Source: Drosophila miranda | Taxonomy: Eukaryota > Arthropoda > Insecta > Diptera > Drosophilidae | Direction of reading: 5' to 3' | Length of the DNA stretch: 64,000 bases | NCBI RefSeq assembly: GCF_003369915.1 | Contig: NW_022881614.1 | Location: forward strand, 11,863,001-11,927,000 | Shown: piece after piece, positions 63,815 to 64,000 of the stretch | How the letters are laid out: the number at the start of each line of letters is the position of its first letter | Numbering within the stretch: position 1 is the stretch's first letter | Made by a program: the position numbers and the translations under genes | Notes under the pieces: generated by a model | What the model was told of the DNA's origin: nothing | Databases searched by the model: none | What the model saw: the letters and a program-made list of their open reading frames with translations, nothing else

Positions 63815-64000
63815 GATGCCACAAGAAGGGGGTAGTCGACAGTATCATACGCGATCACGCGTACACAAAACAGTGGACCAGATAGGAGAAGTGTCAGGGG
63901 CGATGTTTGATCAAGATCGGGAGGAACTTGGAGCTGTGGGTGGGTTGCCAAGAACACCGGTCCAAGCCAGGTCAGAAGAATGGCTCCAGCCGGTTAGACA
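63815..64000 (+). CDS. Possible gag N-terminus of an LTR element, cut by window end
   Basis: A frame from ATG at 63815 stays open to the window end (62 codons). It is hydrophilic, with RQYHTRSRVHKTV near the start and an acidic, Gln/Glu-rich continuation, reminiscent of the unstructured N-termini of gypsy-type gag proteins (compare the RYQPYNMPTTRSQ region of the Osvaldo-like gag). No domain can be assigned from this length. Confidence 0.3.

Overview
The window is Drosophila nuclear DNA. It carries nine recognisable host genes with short GT-AG introns: IntS8, Fen1, Dek, Psi, a kappaB-Ras-like GTPase, RpL11, Arl6, EloC and betaTub56D. As I remember the D. melanogaster map, the ones I can place lie on arm 2R (Muller element C), in two blocks near 53 and 56D that are neighbours here. 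The repeats (INE-1/DINE-1-like elements, a LOA-clade LINE of the TRIM/Bilbo kind, Osvaldo-like and BEL/Pao LTR elements, a Tc1 relic) suggest an obscura-group species, but no single base call proves that.

Layout. 1-3.7 kb: no clear gene, one candidate exon. 3.7-12.5 kb: an AT-rich dispersed repeat split by an 8.2 kb Osvaldo-like element with almost identical 1140-bp LTRs and a 4-bp target duplication. 12.5-31 kb: IntS8(+), Fen1(-), Dek(+), a 6.8 kb spacer with a dead Tc1 element, Psi(-). 31-36.7 kb: kappaB-Ras(+, broken), RpL11(+), Arl6(+), EloC(-). 36.8-41.1 kb: a second copy of the dispersed repeat, split by an internally deleted Osvaldo-like element. 41.9-46.8 kb: betaTub56D(-), with a decayed ORF and tandem repeats in its 3.5 kb intron. 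46.9-64 kb: transposon-dominated DNA: a third dispersed-repeat copy, a LINE, and a nest in which a BEL/Pao element sits inside a DINE-1-like element that forms a large inverted pair with another copy and includes a 1053-bp tandem duplication.

The host genes are unrelated housekeeping functions (snRNA processing, DNA replication and repair, chromatin, splicing, translation, ciliary trafficking, ubiquitin ligase, cytoskeleton), not a pathway cluster. Fen1/Dek and Psi/kappaB-Ras are head-to-head pairs; IntS8/Fen1 and Arl6/EloC are tail-to-tail. The most notable points are the recent but integrase-damaged Osvaldo-like copy with a textbook G GGA AAC frameshift site, two independent insertions into one repeat family, that same repeat abutting the promoters of IntS8 and betaTub56D, and signs of decay (kappaB-Ras frameshift, EloC changes) that would fit a degenerating neo-sex chromosome.
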